From: Gordonia gummivorans | Lineage (GTDB): Bacteria > Actinomycetota > Actinomycetes > Mycobacteriales > Mycobacteriaceae | Length of the DNA stretch: 46,052 bases | NCBI RefSeq assembly: GCF_022513585.1 | Contig: NZ_JAKWBF010000041.1 | Span: 1 to 46,052, forward strand | Reading direction: 5' to 3' | Shown: in pieces, positions 32,718 through 41,050 of the stretch | How the letters are laid out: each line of letters starts with the position of its first letter | Position numbering within the stretch: position 1 is the first letter of the stretch | Position numbers and translations under genes: made by a program | Notes under the pieces: generated by a model | What the model was told of the DNA's origin: nothing | Databases searched by the model: none | Seen by the model: only the letters and a program-made list of their open reading frames with translations

Positions 32718-33272
32718 TCAGACCAGCCCTTCACTGTCGAGCCAATCGCCGAGTCGGCGTGCGGCCGCGTCGACGAGGTCCGGCCACTGCATCGCTTCCT
32801 CGTCGGCGCTGTCGGTGACCACCTTGACCACCCGGCATCCGACTCCGAATTCGGCGCTGACGTGGGCGATCGCGCACCCTTCCATGTCGACGAGGTCGGC
32901 CTGTTGAGCCAGTACGGCCCTATGTGCCGGGTCTGCGACAAAGGTGTCGCCGGATGCGAGCACGGTGCCGTCGCCGCCGGGCAGTTCCCAACGATCGGTC
33001 ATGTCGTAGCCCATGGCACGCAGAGCGGCGCTGCTGATGTCGTGTTCGATCACCGCGGATGGCAAGAACAATCCGGCGTGGTGGTCGTGGAGTGCGCCTG
33101 CGGTGCCGATGCTGACGACCGAGGTCACGGGAGGCCCGGCGGCCAGTTCGCGGGCGAGCACCATGGAAGCGCGCACTTTGCCGATGCCGGTGATGAGCAG
33201 CCGCGCCCCGGCGGGAACGTAGCGGGCCTCGGAACGCGTGGCGGACACGATCAGGACACTGTTGTCGGGCAT
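32718..33272 (-). CDS. Nucleosidase of the purine phosphorylase/MTAN superfamily
   Basis: The protein is 184 aa. VLIVSATRSEARYVPAG, LLITGIGKVRASMVLARELA and SVVSIGTAGALHD form the N-terminal strand-loop pattern of 5'-methylthioadenosine/SAH-type nucleosidases. DMEGCAIAHVSAEFGV carries the substrate-binding Met-Glu pair, and VTDSADEEA holds the catalytic Asp. It probably cleaves the N-glycosidic bond of a purine nucleoside or MTA/futalosine-like compound. The ATG at 33272 lies 17 bp after the fructosamine kinase stop, giving an operon with it. It is shorter than E. coli MTAN (232 aa). Confidence 0.84.
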   Translation of the reverse strand: MPDNSVLIVSATRSEARYVPAGARLLITGIGKVRASMVLARELAAGPPVTSVVSIGTAGALHDHHAGLFLPSAVIEHDISSAALRAMGYDMTDRWELPGGDGTVLASGDTFVADPAHRAVLAQQADLVDMEGCAIAHVSAEFGVGCRVVKVVTDSADEEAMQWPDLVDAAARRLGDWLDSEGLV

Positions 33273-33289
33273 CGACCGATTATGTCCTG

Positions 33290-34060
33290 TCACGCTCGGT
33301 CCGCGAGCGTCAGCGTCGACCGCGCCGCACGACCCAGCGCCGCACCGTAACTCGGTCCGTGTCCGGCGGCATGCACGGCCAGCGGATGCAGTTGATGCAG
33401 TGGGATGCGCTGCTCCCGTCCCGCGGCCGGCGGATGCTCCGTTCGGTAGCCCTCGACGATGTCGTCGAGCAGCGGGCACCCGAACAGCGCGAGCATCGCG
33501 AGGTCGGTCTCGCGGTGACCACCGTGTGCGGCCGGGTCGATCATCACGACACCGTCGGGGGTCCACATCACGTTGCCGCTCCACAGGTCGCCATGAAGGC
33601 GGGCGGGCGGTTCGGAATCGTCGAAGACCCCCGCCGCGATGAGTTTGCAGGCGGCCCGGACATCGGCGTCGTCCGCGGCGGTGAGATTGCCGGCGTCGAG
33701 TGCCGGGCGCAGGTACGGCAGCACCCGTTCCGCCGAGTAGAAGGCACCCCAGGTGTCGTGCTCGGTGGAACTCAGTGGCCGCTCGCCGATGAACTGCTCT
33801 CCGCGGTATCCGTCGGGTGGCGATCCGAATCGGGGCGCCCCGGCGTCGTGTGTGCGAGCCAGCGCCGCACCGAAACGCCGCGCGGCCTCGACGGTCGGAC
33901 GGGCTGTGTCGAGCCGGGACAACTCGATCGAGTCCCTGGTGACCGCCAGAACCTCCACCACCGGCGCGCCGGCGTCGGCGAGCCACCGTAGGCCGGCGGC
34001 CTCGGCGAGGAAGAAATCGGGATCGACGTCGTGCCGGGCTTTTCGGAACGGCCGACTCAA
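33290..34060 (-). CDS. Fructosamine kinase family protein
   Basis: The protein is 256 aa. Signature blocks are DFFLAEAAGLRWLADAG, RLHGDLWSGNVMW (catalytic HGD and N) and DPAAHGGHRETDLAMLALFG. The family phosphorylates ketosamines on glycated amines, so they decompose and the amine is restored. The TTG at 34060-34058 overlaps the SDR stop codon (TTGA), which gives an N-terminus matching relatives and explains the absence of a separate ribosome-binding site. The same open frame continues far upstream as antisense to nothing real. It is part of an SDR-kinase-nucleosidase operon. Confidence 0.85.
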   Translation of the reverse strand: MSRPFRKARHDVDPDFFLAEAAGLRWLADAGAPVVEVLAVTRDSIELSRLDTARPTVEAARRFGAALARTHDAGAPRFGSPPDGYRGEQFIGERPLSSTEHDTWGAFYSAERVLPYLRPALDAGNLTAADDADVRAACKLIAAGVFDDSEPPARLHGDLWSGNVMWTPDGVVMIDPAAHGGHRETDLAMLALFGCPLLDDIVEGYRTEHPPAAGREQRIPLHQLHPLAVHAAGHGPSYGAALGRAARSTLTLADRA

Positions 34061-34989
34061 CCGGCGTCCGCCGCGTTGGGACTTCCGACATCCCCTACGC
34101 CCCCGGCGTCGACCGCCCGCGCCTCGAGCGCTCGGCCGGTCACTCGCGCCAGATGGTCGAAGCGGTCGTTGGCGATCCGCATCACGATCTCGTACGGCAG
34201 CGCGAACTTCCGCGCCCACCAGTAGCCGAACCGGATGTCGAACGACGTGTAGACCAGGAATCGATTCTTCCGAATTCCCTTGAGAATCGCCGATGCAGCG
34301 GTCTCCGGGCTGACCGCGACCTTGTGGAAGTGGTCGATCTGAGATTTCACGCGCGGATCCGTACGGTCGACGCCGACGATCTCGACCGTATCGACCAGTG
34401 GCGTGTCCACCCCGCCTGGGCATACCAGCGAGACGCCGATGTGGTGACGCCGCAGGTCGAATCGCAGCACTTCCGACACTCCGCGAATCCCGAACTTGCT
34501 CGCACTGTAGGCCGCGTGCCAGGGCAACGCCAAGAGCCCCGCGGCCGACGCCACGTTCACCAGATGACCACCGTGGCCGCGCCGAACCATCTGCGGCACA
34601 AAGCATTCGATGACGTGAATCGGTCCCATCAGATTGACGTCGACCATTTTCCGCCAGTGCCGGTGCTCGAGATTCTCGACCGTCCCCCACGCCGACACCC
34701 CGGCGATGTTCATCACCACATCCATCGTGCCGACCTCTGCGTCGACGTGGTCGGCGAAGCTGCGCACCCAGTCGTAGTCCGACACATCACCGGCGAGGTG
34801 GTAGACCACCGAGCCGTCGGAGCGATTGATGTCGGCGACGACCTCGTCGAGACGGTCGGCACGCAGATCGGTGAGGACGAGTTCGGCGCCTTCGGCGGCT
34901 GCGGCGCGAGCCGTCGCCTCGCCGATTCCGCTTGCGGCACCGGTGATGAGCACCTTGCGTCCGCGCAGCGTCGGCACCGGAGTGTCCAT
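34057..34989 (-). CDS. SDR family oxidoreductase
   Basis: The product is about 310 aa. The Rossmann motif TGAASGIG and the NxAG-like MNIAGVSAWG precede the catalytic Ser and the YSASK motif (Tyr-X-X-X-Lys). CPGGVDTPLVDTV follows. These are all features of classical short-chain dehydrogenases. The extended C-terminus (WWARKFALPYEIVMRIANDRFDHLARV) is typical of mycobacterial SDRs that act on lipid or ketone substrates. The ATG at 34989 has AAGGA upstream; a start at 35028 is also possible. The stop overlaps the fructosamine kinase start. Confidence 0.88.
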   Translation of the reverse strand: MDTPVPTLRGRKVLITGAASGIGEATARAAAAEGAELVLTDLRADRLDEVVADINRSDGSVVYHLAGDVSDYDWVRSFADHVDAEVGTMDVVMNIAGVSAWGTVENLEHRHWRKMVDVNLMGPIHVIECFVPQMVRRGHGGHLVNVASAAGLLALPWHAAYSASKFGIRGVSEVLRFDLRRHHIGVSLVCPGGVDTPLVDTVEIVGVDRTDPRVKSQIDHFHKVAVSPETAASAILKGIRKNRFLVYTSFDIRFGYWWARKFALPYEIVMRIANDRFDHLARVTGRALEARAVDAGGVGDVGSPNAADAG

Positions 34990-35053
34990 GACGATCAGAT
35001 CCTTGAGATTCAGACCTCGAAGTCGCATGATCCCGACCCTAGCCTCCCGGCCG

Positions 35054-36103
35054 TCAGCCGATGGGCAGCTTGCCGCCGAACAGTCCGTAGATCACCGTCA
35101 GCATGGCCTTGAGCACCTGCGCGGACACGTCCTGCCCCTGCCCGAGCAGCAGTTGCACGACGGCGGTGGGGTCCTTGGTGCCCAACAACTGTTGGACGAA
35201 CGGGATCACCGACGCGAGGCCGTTGTCGCCGCCCGGCGGAGGTGTCGCCGCCGACGGCGGTGCGGTGTTGTTGGGGTTCGCGTTACCCGGTACCGACGTG
35301 GTTCCGCGGACGTAGTTCAGGATGCCGTCGGTGATGGCCATCGAGTACTTGAGCTGTCCCTTGCGCTCGGACAGACTCGCGGCCTCCGTGGGATTCGACA
35401 GGTTGCCCATCTCGATGAAGACGGCGGGAACCTTGGTCAGGTTCACCGCGGCGATGTCCGAACGCGTCTGGATGCCGTTTTGCACCCCCGCGTAATTCGC
35501 CGCGGGGAAGCCGGCCTTCACGAATGCATCCCGCATGACGTTCGACGCCTTGCGGCCCTCCCCCGACTGCACGCGGTTGACCGTCGCGTCGGGCACGGGC
35601 AGGGTCGGCACGATCATGTGGAAGCCTTTTTTGCCCTGGTCGGCTCCCTGCGCGGTGGAATCGGCGTGGATGCTCACGGCCACGGCGGCACCCGAACGAC
35701 TCGCGGCCGCCGCGCGCTGATCCACGCAGCCACCCCACCCGGTGTCGTCTGGCCGGCTCAGCACCACTCGCGCGCCCTGGCTTTCCAGCCCCGCCTTCAC
35801 GAGTTGGACGATCTGCCAGTTGACGGTGTGTTCCTTGGCACCGTTGACCGCGGTCGCGCCGCTGGTCTGACATGCCTTCTTGCCACCGCGCCCGTCGGGC
35901 ACCTGGGCGTTGAGGTCGTGCCCCGCCGAACTCCCCTGGTGTCCCGGGTCGAGGAAGATCGTCTTGCCGGCAAGGGCGGTGCCGCGGGTAGGTGCGGCGT
36001 GCGCAGGCGCAGCTTCGGTCACCGACGCCACGAGGGTGGTCCCGGTCAGCAGCGCGACCGCCGCAGCGGTGAGCGAGAGCCTGATGCGTCGTTTCTGGGT
36101 CAT
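35054..36103 (-). CDS. Secreted N-acetylmuramoyl-L-alanine amidase (Amidase_3, Ami1-like)
   Basis: The protein is 349 aa. The signal peptide (LSLTAAAVALLTGTTLVASVTEAAPAHA) is cut near residue 36. The zinc site is visible as DPGHQG (His55), AKEHTVNWQ (Glu91) and SIHADS (His147), with catalytic FIEMGNL (Glu231). Cys78 and Cys126 may form the disulfide seen in the mycobacterial enzyme. It cleaves the amide between N-acetylmuramic acid and L-alanine during cell separation. A Pro/Asn-rich linker (about residues 270-295) and a 55-residue C-terminal tail of unknown role follow. It may be co-transcribed with the SDR operon. Confidence 0.92.
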   Translation of the reverse strand: MTQKRRIRLSLTAAAVALLTGTTLVASVTEAAPAHAAPTRGTALAGKTIFLDPGHQGSSAGHDLNAQVPDGRGGKKACQTSGATAVNGAKEHTVNWQIVQLVKAGLESQGARVVLSRPDDTGWGGCVDQRAAAASRSGAAVAVSIHADSTAQGADQGKKGFHMIVPTLPVPDATVNRVQSGEGRKASNVMRDAFVKAGFPAANYAGVQNGIQTRSDIAAVNLTKVPAVFIEMGNLSNPTEAASLSERKGQLKYSMAITDGILNYVRGTTSVPGNANPNNTAPPSAATPPPGGDNGLASVIPFVQQLLGTKDPTAVVQLLLGQGQDVSAQVLKAMLTVIYGLFGGKLPIG

Positions 36104-36180
36104 CGCGGTATCGGGCGACGGACGCGGATGCGTCCCCGATCGCCCCACTCCCTTCCATTTAGCAACATTGGTCACTCTAG

Positions 36181-36245
36181 TCACAGAGTTAACAGTGAAT
36201 CAGGGCGTGTCAGATTTGAAAAATCGTCGACCAGGCACTCTGTGA
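36181..36245. promoter_or_regulatory. Inverted and direct repeats upstream of the amidase gene
   Basis: TCACAGAGT (36181-36189) and ACTCTGTGA (36237-36245) are perfect 9-bp inverted repeats 47 bp apart. On the minus strand GTGAC-TAGA-GTGAC lies just downstream, a direct repeat reminiscent of response-regulator sites such as those described for MtrA. The function is inferred. Confidence 0.4.
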
Positions 36246-36277
36246 TTTCGTTAGGGAGATGTGACCTGATGTCCGCT

Positions 36278-37312
36278 TCACTCGCCTGCGAGGTACCGCG
36301 TGATCGACAGAATGCCGTTGCTGTCCGTCGCGTCGTCGGGGACTGCGACCGCCGACGCGAGCCGGTCCCGCACCTGATCCGCATAGAGCCCGCTTCCGAT
36401 CGCGACCAGCGTCGTCGACGGTGCGTCCGAACCCCACGATTCGCGCTGCACGCTGACGAATCCCCCCACCGCGTGGACGACGTATTTCTGGCGGTGACGC
36501 GGGACGTCGAAGTGCACGAGGCCCTTGATGCGGAAACATCCGTCCGGCGGGCGTTCGAGGAATGCGGCAAGCCGCCGCGGATTCATCGGTTCGGTGCTCT
36601 CGAAGGAGATCGAGTCGTAGTCGGCGTGCAGGTGGTCGTGCGGTTCGCCCTCGATCAGCAGCGCGTCCAATGTCAGTTGCCCGGTTCCCGGCCGGTCCTC
36701 GGCCCGACGCTGCGCTGCGTCGAACATCAGTGCCGGATCGATCGCGGCATGCGCGGCGGCCACCAGTGGCGCAGAGTGATTGAGTGCGCGCAGATCGTCG
36801 ACCGCCCGGTCGGCGACCTCGCCATCGACGAGGTCGATCTTGTTGAGCACCAACAGGTCTGCGATGGCCACATGTCCGTCGAACTCCGGATGCTTGCGAC
36901 GGGTCGCAGCCATGTGCACCGCGTCGACGACGTACACGAGTCCGCCGTAGCGCATCCGACGGTCGGCGACGCCGGTGACCATCCGGATGAGAGCCTTCGG
37001 CTCCGCTATGCCGCTGGCCTCGATCACGATCGCGTCGAGAGCAGCAGACGGTCGCACCAGTGTAGCCAGGGCCTCTGTCAGGCCGTCACGATCGACCGTG
37101 CAACACACACATCCGCCGCCAAGGCTGACCGTGCCGTCGGCCTGTCCGGCCACCAGGAGGGCGTCGACGTTGATCGCCCCGAAATCGTTGACCAACACAC
37201 CGATCCGACTCCCGGAATCCCGTGCCGCGCGCAACAGGTGATTGAGCAGGGTCGTCTTGCCGGAACCGAGGTACCCGGCGAGCACGATCACCGGCACCGA
37301 CGGCCGGCTCAT
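36278..37312 (-). CDS. CobW/COG0523-family GTPase (metallochaperone-type)
   Basis: The protein is 344 aa. The P-loop GYLGSGKTT (13-21), the metal-binding CxCC motif GGGCVCC (65-71) and NKIDLVD (NKxD) identify the CobW G domain. The C-terminal CobW_C domain begins near residue 245 (EPMNPRRLAAFLE). The family inserts Zn2+, Co2+ or other metals into client proteins. No Zur-like site was recognised. The ATG at 37312 overlaps the stop of trhO (ATGA), so the two are coupled. Confidence 0.9.
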   Translation of the reverse strand: MSRPSVPVIVLAGYLGSGKTTLLNHLLRAARDSGSRIGVLVNDFGAINVDALLVAGQADGTVSLGGGCVCCTVDRDGLTEALATLVRPSAALDAIVIEASGIAEPKALIRMVTGVADRRMRYGGLVYVVDAVHMAATRRKHPEFDGHVAIADLLVLNKIDLVDGEVADRAVDDLRALNHSAPLVAAAHAAIDPALMFDAAQRRAEDRPGTGQLTLDALLIEGEPHDHLHADYDSISFESTEPMNPRRLAAFLERPPDGCFRIKGLVHFDVPRHRQKYVVHAVGGFVSVQRESWGSDAPSTTLVAIGSGLYADQVRDRLASAVAVPDDATDSNGILSITRYLAGE

Positions 37313-38154
37313 GCGTCGTAGCAATCCGGGCAGATCACCGCCAGTTCGCGGCCGACGTGGTCGGGATGATTGGCCACATGTTTTGTCGACGCCCCGCATT
37401 CGGAACATGTGCCGATCACGGCGGCGTGGTCGGAGAAATCCACACTCATCCGGTCGTCGAAGACGTACAGAGATCCCTGCCACAGCCCGTCGTCGCCGAA
37501 TTCCTCCCCATACCGGACGATGCCGCCGTCGAGCTGATAAACCTCGCGGAAGCCGCGGTGGCGCATCAGCGCGGTGAGTACCTCACAGCGCACTCCCCCG
37601 GTGCAATAGGTGACCACCGGGCGATCCTTGAGGTGATCGAATGCGCCGCTGTCGAGGAGCGGGACAAAGTCGCGGGTGGTTTGTGCCGTCGTCGTCACCG
37701 CGCCCGTAAAGCGTCCGACCTGCGCCTCGATCTCGTTGCGACCGTCGAAGAAGACGACGTCGGATCTGGTCTCGACGAGGTCGTGGACCTGCGCCGGAGA
37801 CAGCCGAGCACCTCCGTCGACAATGCCGTTGTCGTCGACTTTCACCTCGTCGGGCACACCGAACGTGACGATCTCCGGACGTACCCGCACGCTCAGTTTC
37901 GGGAAATCCGACCCGGTGCCGTCGGACCATTTCACATCCACATTCCTGAAGCCCGGATACTCACGAGTTGCTCTCACGTACCGTTTCACCTGGGCCATGT
38001 CGCCACCGACCGTACTGTTGATCCCGTGTCGTGACACGATGATCCTGCCGCGTAAGCCGAGCGACGAGCACACATTGAGCTGCCAGAGCCGGATCGCCTC
38101 TGGGTCGGGCAGTGGCACGAAGGCGTAGAACAACACGATCTTGGGGGTCGACAC
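37309..38154 (-). CDS. trhO: tRNA uridine-34 hydroxylase / rhodanese-domain protein TrhO
   Basis: The protein is 281 aa. An N-terminal UPF0176 domain (FYAFVPLPDPEAIRLWQ, RIIVSRHGINSTVGG) precedes a rhodanese domain with YCTGGVRCE (catalytic-type Cys184). The tail has two CxxC pairs (Cys250/253 and Cys275/278), probably zinc-binding. TrhO forms 5-hydroxyuridine at the tRNA wobble position with O2. The GTG at 38154 gives the standard (M)xTPKIVLFY start of actinobacterial homologues. The divergent lipoprotein begins at 38156, only one base away. It is in an operon with the CobW-type gene. Confidence 0.9.
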   Translation of the reverse strand: MSTPKIVLFYAFVPLPDPEAIRLWQLNVCSSLGLRGRIIVSRHGINSTVGGDMAQVKRYVRATREYPGFRNVDVKWSDGTGSDFPKLSVRVRPEIVTFGVPDEVKVDDNGIVDGGARLSPAQVHDLVETRSDVVFFDGRNEIEAQVGRFTGAVTTTAQTTRDFVPLLDSGAFDHLKDRPVVTYCTGGVRCEVLTALMRHRGFREVYQLDGGIVRYGEEFGDDGLWQGSLYVFDDRMSVDFSDHAAVIGTCSECGASTKHVANHPDHVGRELAVICPDCYDA

Positions 38155-38155
38155 A

Positions 38156-38914
38156 ATGCAAGGGTACGGACCGCGCTCGAGGCTGTTGTTCTCGGCGTTC
38201 GCTGCCCTGGCAGCCGTGATGGCGCTGTCTTCCTGCGGTATCTCGACCGACAGCAATCCCTCTCGAATCGTCATCCCGCCCACCAATGCGTTGTCGACGA
38301 TGACCGAACCGGAATCGTCGACGACCACGACCACCTCGACCCTCGATGAACGTGAACCCAATCTCCCGAATTGGACGATCGGACGCGTCGTCGCGTTGGC
38401 GCCACGGGTGGAGAACTCGCGCTACCACCAGGGCGCGGTCTCCGAGCAAGCACCTTTGCAGGACACGTCCGGATTCCATTTCTCCACGCCCGACGGCGCG
38501 GTCGCCTGCTCGACCGGAATCAATGGCGGAGCAACGCTCGCGTGCCGCTTGAACAACGAAACCAATCCACCTGCTCGGCCGTCCGACCAACCGTCGAGCT
38601 GCACCTGGGCCGGCAATTACGCAACCCTGACATCCGATGGCCCCGAACATGGTGCGTGCACCAATGAGTTCGAAGTCTTATATCGGAGTTCCATCGTCGA
38701 CTACGGCCACACCATCGCGATCTCGCGATTCTCCTGCCTCGTGGAGACATCCGGAATTTTCTGTCTCGAATCCCGTTCGCAATCTGGATTCTCGGTTACC
38801 GCAACGGGTTATCACACGATCTTCGCGGCGGACCGCGCTCCGGAATCGATCCTGGGATTGTCGGATGACACGACTTCCGAGACACCCAGGAATACCACTA
38901 CACCGACCCGGTGA
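38156..38914 (+). CDS. Putative lipoprotein, unknown function
   Basis: The protein is 252 aa. The type II signal peptide is clear: LLFSAFAALAAVMALSSC with lipobox LSSC near residue 27. A Ser/Thr-rich linker (ESSTTTTTSTLDE) leads to a Cys-containing exported domain with about six further Cys residues (for example VACSTGI, LACRLN and SSCTWAG), suggesting disulfides. No family is recognised, but the layout is common in mycolata. Its promoter and leader must lie inside the divergent trhO gene. Confidence 0.75.
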   Translation: MQGYGPRSRLLFSAFAALAAVMALSSCGISTDSNPSRIVIPPTNALSTMTEPESSTTTTTSTLDEREPNLPNWTIGRVVALAPRVENSRYHQGAVSEQAPLQDTSGFHFSTPDGAVACSTGINGGATLACRLNNETNPPARPSDQPSSCTWAGNYATLTSDGPEHGACTNEFEVLYRSSIVDYGHTIAISRFSCLVETSGIFCLESRSQSGFSVTATGYHTIFAADRAPESILGLSDDTTSETPRNTTTPTR

Positions 38915-39078
38915 ATTGCCCGCAACCGATTTCGGATACGCTTTCTCAGCGGTTACACATGGAATAGGTCTATGCTGTTCACTGTACTAACGATCGCACT
39001 CGGGTAACCGGGCAGGTTCGACAACAGCCATCTGCAGCGCATTACAATCGCGCCGCAACACGGGAGGATAGGGAATTC

Positions 39079-39408
39079 ATGGCGAAGAAAGAAATTGTTC
39101 AGGTCATCGACGACATCGACGGCAAGGTCCTCGACACCTACGAGACCGTCAAGTGGAGCCTGGACGGTAAGAGCTACGAATTCGACGCCTCGGCCAAACA
39201 TGCTCAACAGTTCCGCGACTCGCTGTCGAAGTACATCACCGTTTCGCGCACCTCGGGTCGCGCGACCAAGCGTGCGGCGACACCGGTGGCGCGCAACAAA
39301 GAAACCACCAAGGCCATCCGCGAATGGGCCATCAGCGAGGGATACGACGTCAGCGATCGCGGCCGCATCCCGCTGAGTGTCATCGAGGCATTCGAAGCCG
39401 CTCACTGA
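39079..39408 (+). CDS. lsr2: Lsr2 nucleoid-associated protein
   Basis: The protein is 109 aa with a full Lsr2 layout: N-terminal oligomerisation domain (KEIVQVIDDIDGKVLDTYETVKWSLDGKSYEFD), a basic linker, and a C-terminal DNA-binding domain with the RGRIP AT-hook-like motif (94-98). It is an H-NS-like protein that bridges DNA and silences AT-rich, acquired genes in mycobacteria and relatives. GGGAGG lies upstream of the ATG. About 160 bp before it hold no gene and should carry the promoter. The AT-rich sites elsewhere in the window (24850-24878, 27717-27825) are natural candidates for its binding. Confidence 0.97.
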   Translation: MAKKEIVQVIDDIDGKVLDTYETVKWSLDGKSYEFDASAKHAQQFRDSLSKYITVSRTSGRATKRAATPVARNKETTKAIREWAISEGYDVSDRGRIPLSVIEAFEAAH

Positions 39409-39418
39409 TCAACACCGT

Positions 39419-39458
39419 CGCCGCCCCACCATTGGTCACCGACCAGGGTGGGGCGGCG
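39419..39458 (+). terminator. Strong hairpin after lsr2
   Basis: CGCCGCCCCACC (39419-39430) pairs with GGTGGGGCGGCG (39447-39458). An inner GGTC/GACC pair extends the stem. It lies 10 bp after the lsr2 stop and is a typical GC-rich terminator. Confidence 0.75.
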
Positions 39459-39589
39459 TCGTCTCTGGAGAAAGTCGTCGTTTCCCGAGTAGGTCGAGAT
39501 CGGATCGCCGCGGCTGCAAAGCTGGGTGTCGCGACGGTCGGCCGGTTCACTGAATGCGCACATTTCCGACGCTCAAAGGATCGCATTCG

Positions 39590-40960
39590 ATGACCCGACA
39601 GCTCCACCTCGGTGGCTTCCTGATCGCCTCACCTGTCACGCACTCGCACGCCGCATGGCGGCACCCCGGTTCGGAGACTGACTATTTCGGACCGGAGCAC
39701 TACCACCGAGTCGGACGCATCCTGGAGCGCGGCAAGTTCGACTTCGCGTTCTTCGCCGACCTGCTCGCCGCGCCCGTGCGCTTCGGCGGCGACCAGACCG
39801 AGCCGTTCCGACGCGGTACACAAGCCGCGGCCACCCTCGACCCCAGCCTGGTGGCGGCAAGCATCGCCGCGGTCACGAGCCGGCTGGGCATCGCGGTGAC
39901 CAAGTCCGCCACCTATTTCCACCCGTACGAGGTCGCGCGGGTCTTCGGTTCGCTCGACCATCTCACGCGCGGTCGTATTGCGTGGAACATCGTCACCTCG
40001 CTGTCGCAGGCCGAGGCGCAGAACTTCGGATACGACGCGCATGTCGAACATGAAGAGCGCTACGCGCGAGCCGAGGAGTTCGTGTCCACCGCGGTCAAGT
40101 TGTGGTCGAGTTGGGACGCCGACGCGGTGACCGCCGACAAGGAATCGGGTGTCTGGGCCGACCCGTCGAAGATCCACAGCGTCGACCATGTGGGCGACCA
40201 CTACCGCACCAAGGGGCCGCTCAATCAGCCACGCTCGCCGCAGCACCGTCCGGTCCTGATCCAGGCCGGGTCGTCGGACACCGGCAAGAACTTCGCCGCG
40301 CGGTGGGCGGAAGCGATCTTCGAGATCGATCCGACGCCCGAAGGTCGGCGCGCCTACTACGACGACGTGAAGTCGCGGGCAGTGAACTTCGGGCGAAATC
40401 CCGACCATGTCAACGTCTTTCCGTCGTTCATCCCCTTCATCGGCGAGACCGAATCGATCGCCCGCGAGAAGCATGCGTTCCACAACGAGCTCGCCGACCC
40501 GATCTCCGGGCTCATCACCCTGTCGGTCCACACCGACCACGACTTCTCGCAGTACGACCTCGACGCCCCCGTCGAGGACGTGAAGGTGAGTGGCACACAG
40601 GGATTGTTCGAGGTGGCACGACGTCTGAGCGAACGCGACAGCCTGACGCTGCGCGACATCGGCAAGCTATATGCGCAGGGCGTCCTCCTGCCGCAGTTCG
40701 TCGGCACCGCGTCCGACGTCGCCGATCAGATCGAGGAGTCGTTCCGTGGCGGCGAGGCCGACGGTTTCATCGTCTCGAGCGCACAAACGCCCGGAACGTT
40801 CAACGATTTCGTCGACTACGTGGTCCCCGAGCTGCAGCGCCGCGGACTGTTCCGCCGTGAGTACGAAGGCACCACTCTGCGTGAGCATCTCGGGCTCGGC
40901 GACGCCCACTCCGATCTGCCTGCCGACATCCGCGGGGAGGATCACCGACTGGCGGGCTAG
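39590..40960 (+). CDS. LLM-class flavin-dependent monooxygenase (NtaA/SnaA/DszA family)
   Basis: The protein is 456 aa, the usual length for the nitrilotriacetate-monooxygenase branch of bacterial luciferase-like enzymes. Blocks include GKFDFAFFADLL, YFHPYEVARVFGSLDHLTRGRIAWNIVTS and RPVLIQAGSSDTGKNFAARWA. It uses reduced FMN from a separate reductase to oxygenate amines, sulfones or ketones. The substrate is not deducible and no flavin reductase is adjacent. AAAGGA lies 9 nt before the ATG at 39590. It is followed by the 22-bp perfect palindrome. Confidence 0.9.
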   Translation: MTRQLHLGGFLIASPVTHSHAAWRHPGSETDYFGPEHYHRVGRILERGKFDFAFFADLLAAPVRFGGDQTEPFRRGTQAAATLDPSLVAASIAAVTSRLGIAVTKSATYFHPYEVARVFGSLDHLTRGRIAWNIVTSLSQAEAQNFGYDAHVEHEERYARAEEFVSTAVKLWSSWDADAVTADKESGVWADPSKIHSVDHVGDHYRTKGPLNQPRSPQHRPVLIQAGSSDTGKNFAARWAEAIFEIDPTPEGRRAYYDDVKSRAVNFGRNPDHVNVFPSFIPFIGETESIAREKHAFHNELADPISGLITLSVHTDHDFSQYDLDAPVEDVKVSGTQGLFEVARRLSERDSLTLRDIGKLYAQGVLLPQFVGTASDVADQIEESFRGGEADGFIVSSAQTPGTFNDFVDYVVPELQRRGLFRREYEGTTLREHLGLGDAHSDLPADIRGEDHRLAG

Positions 40961-40968
40961 GGATCGCA

Positions 40969-41015
40969 ATCCGTATGAAGTTGTGCCCGGATTCCGGGCA
41001 CAACTTCATACGGAT
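40969..41015. repeat. 22-bp perfect palindrome with 3-nt loop
   Basis: The arm at 40969-40990 (starting ATCCGTATGAAG, ending GTGCCCGG) is repeated without mismatch in inverse at 40994-41015; the loop is ATT. It begins 8 bp after the LLM stop and ends before the convergent VOC stop at 41051. It can act as a bidirectional terminator. Its length and perfection also suit a dispersed palindromic repeat. There is no T-run. Confidence 0.8.
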
Positions 41016-41050
41016 CAGCGGACCGACGCCAGACCTCACCGCCGAGCAGC

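Noticed and set aside
36104..36277. A c-di-AMP (ydaO-type) riboswitch before the amidase
   Set aside because: Cell-wall amidases often carry one in actinobacteria, but the conserved helices of that riboswitch could not be found in this short 174-bp stretch.
34826..37321. An 831-codon open frame on the plus strand
   Set aside because: It lies antisense to the SDR, amidase and CobW-type genes. There is no ribosome-binding site and no recognisable domain; the composition is that of a shadow frame.
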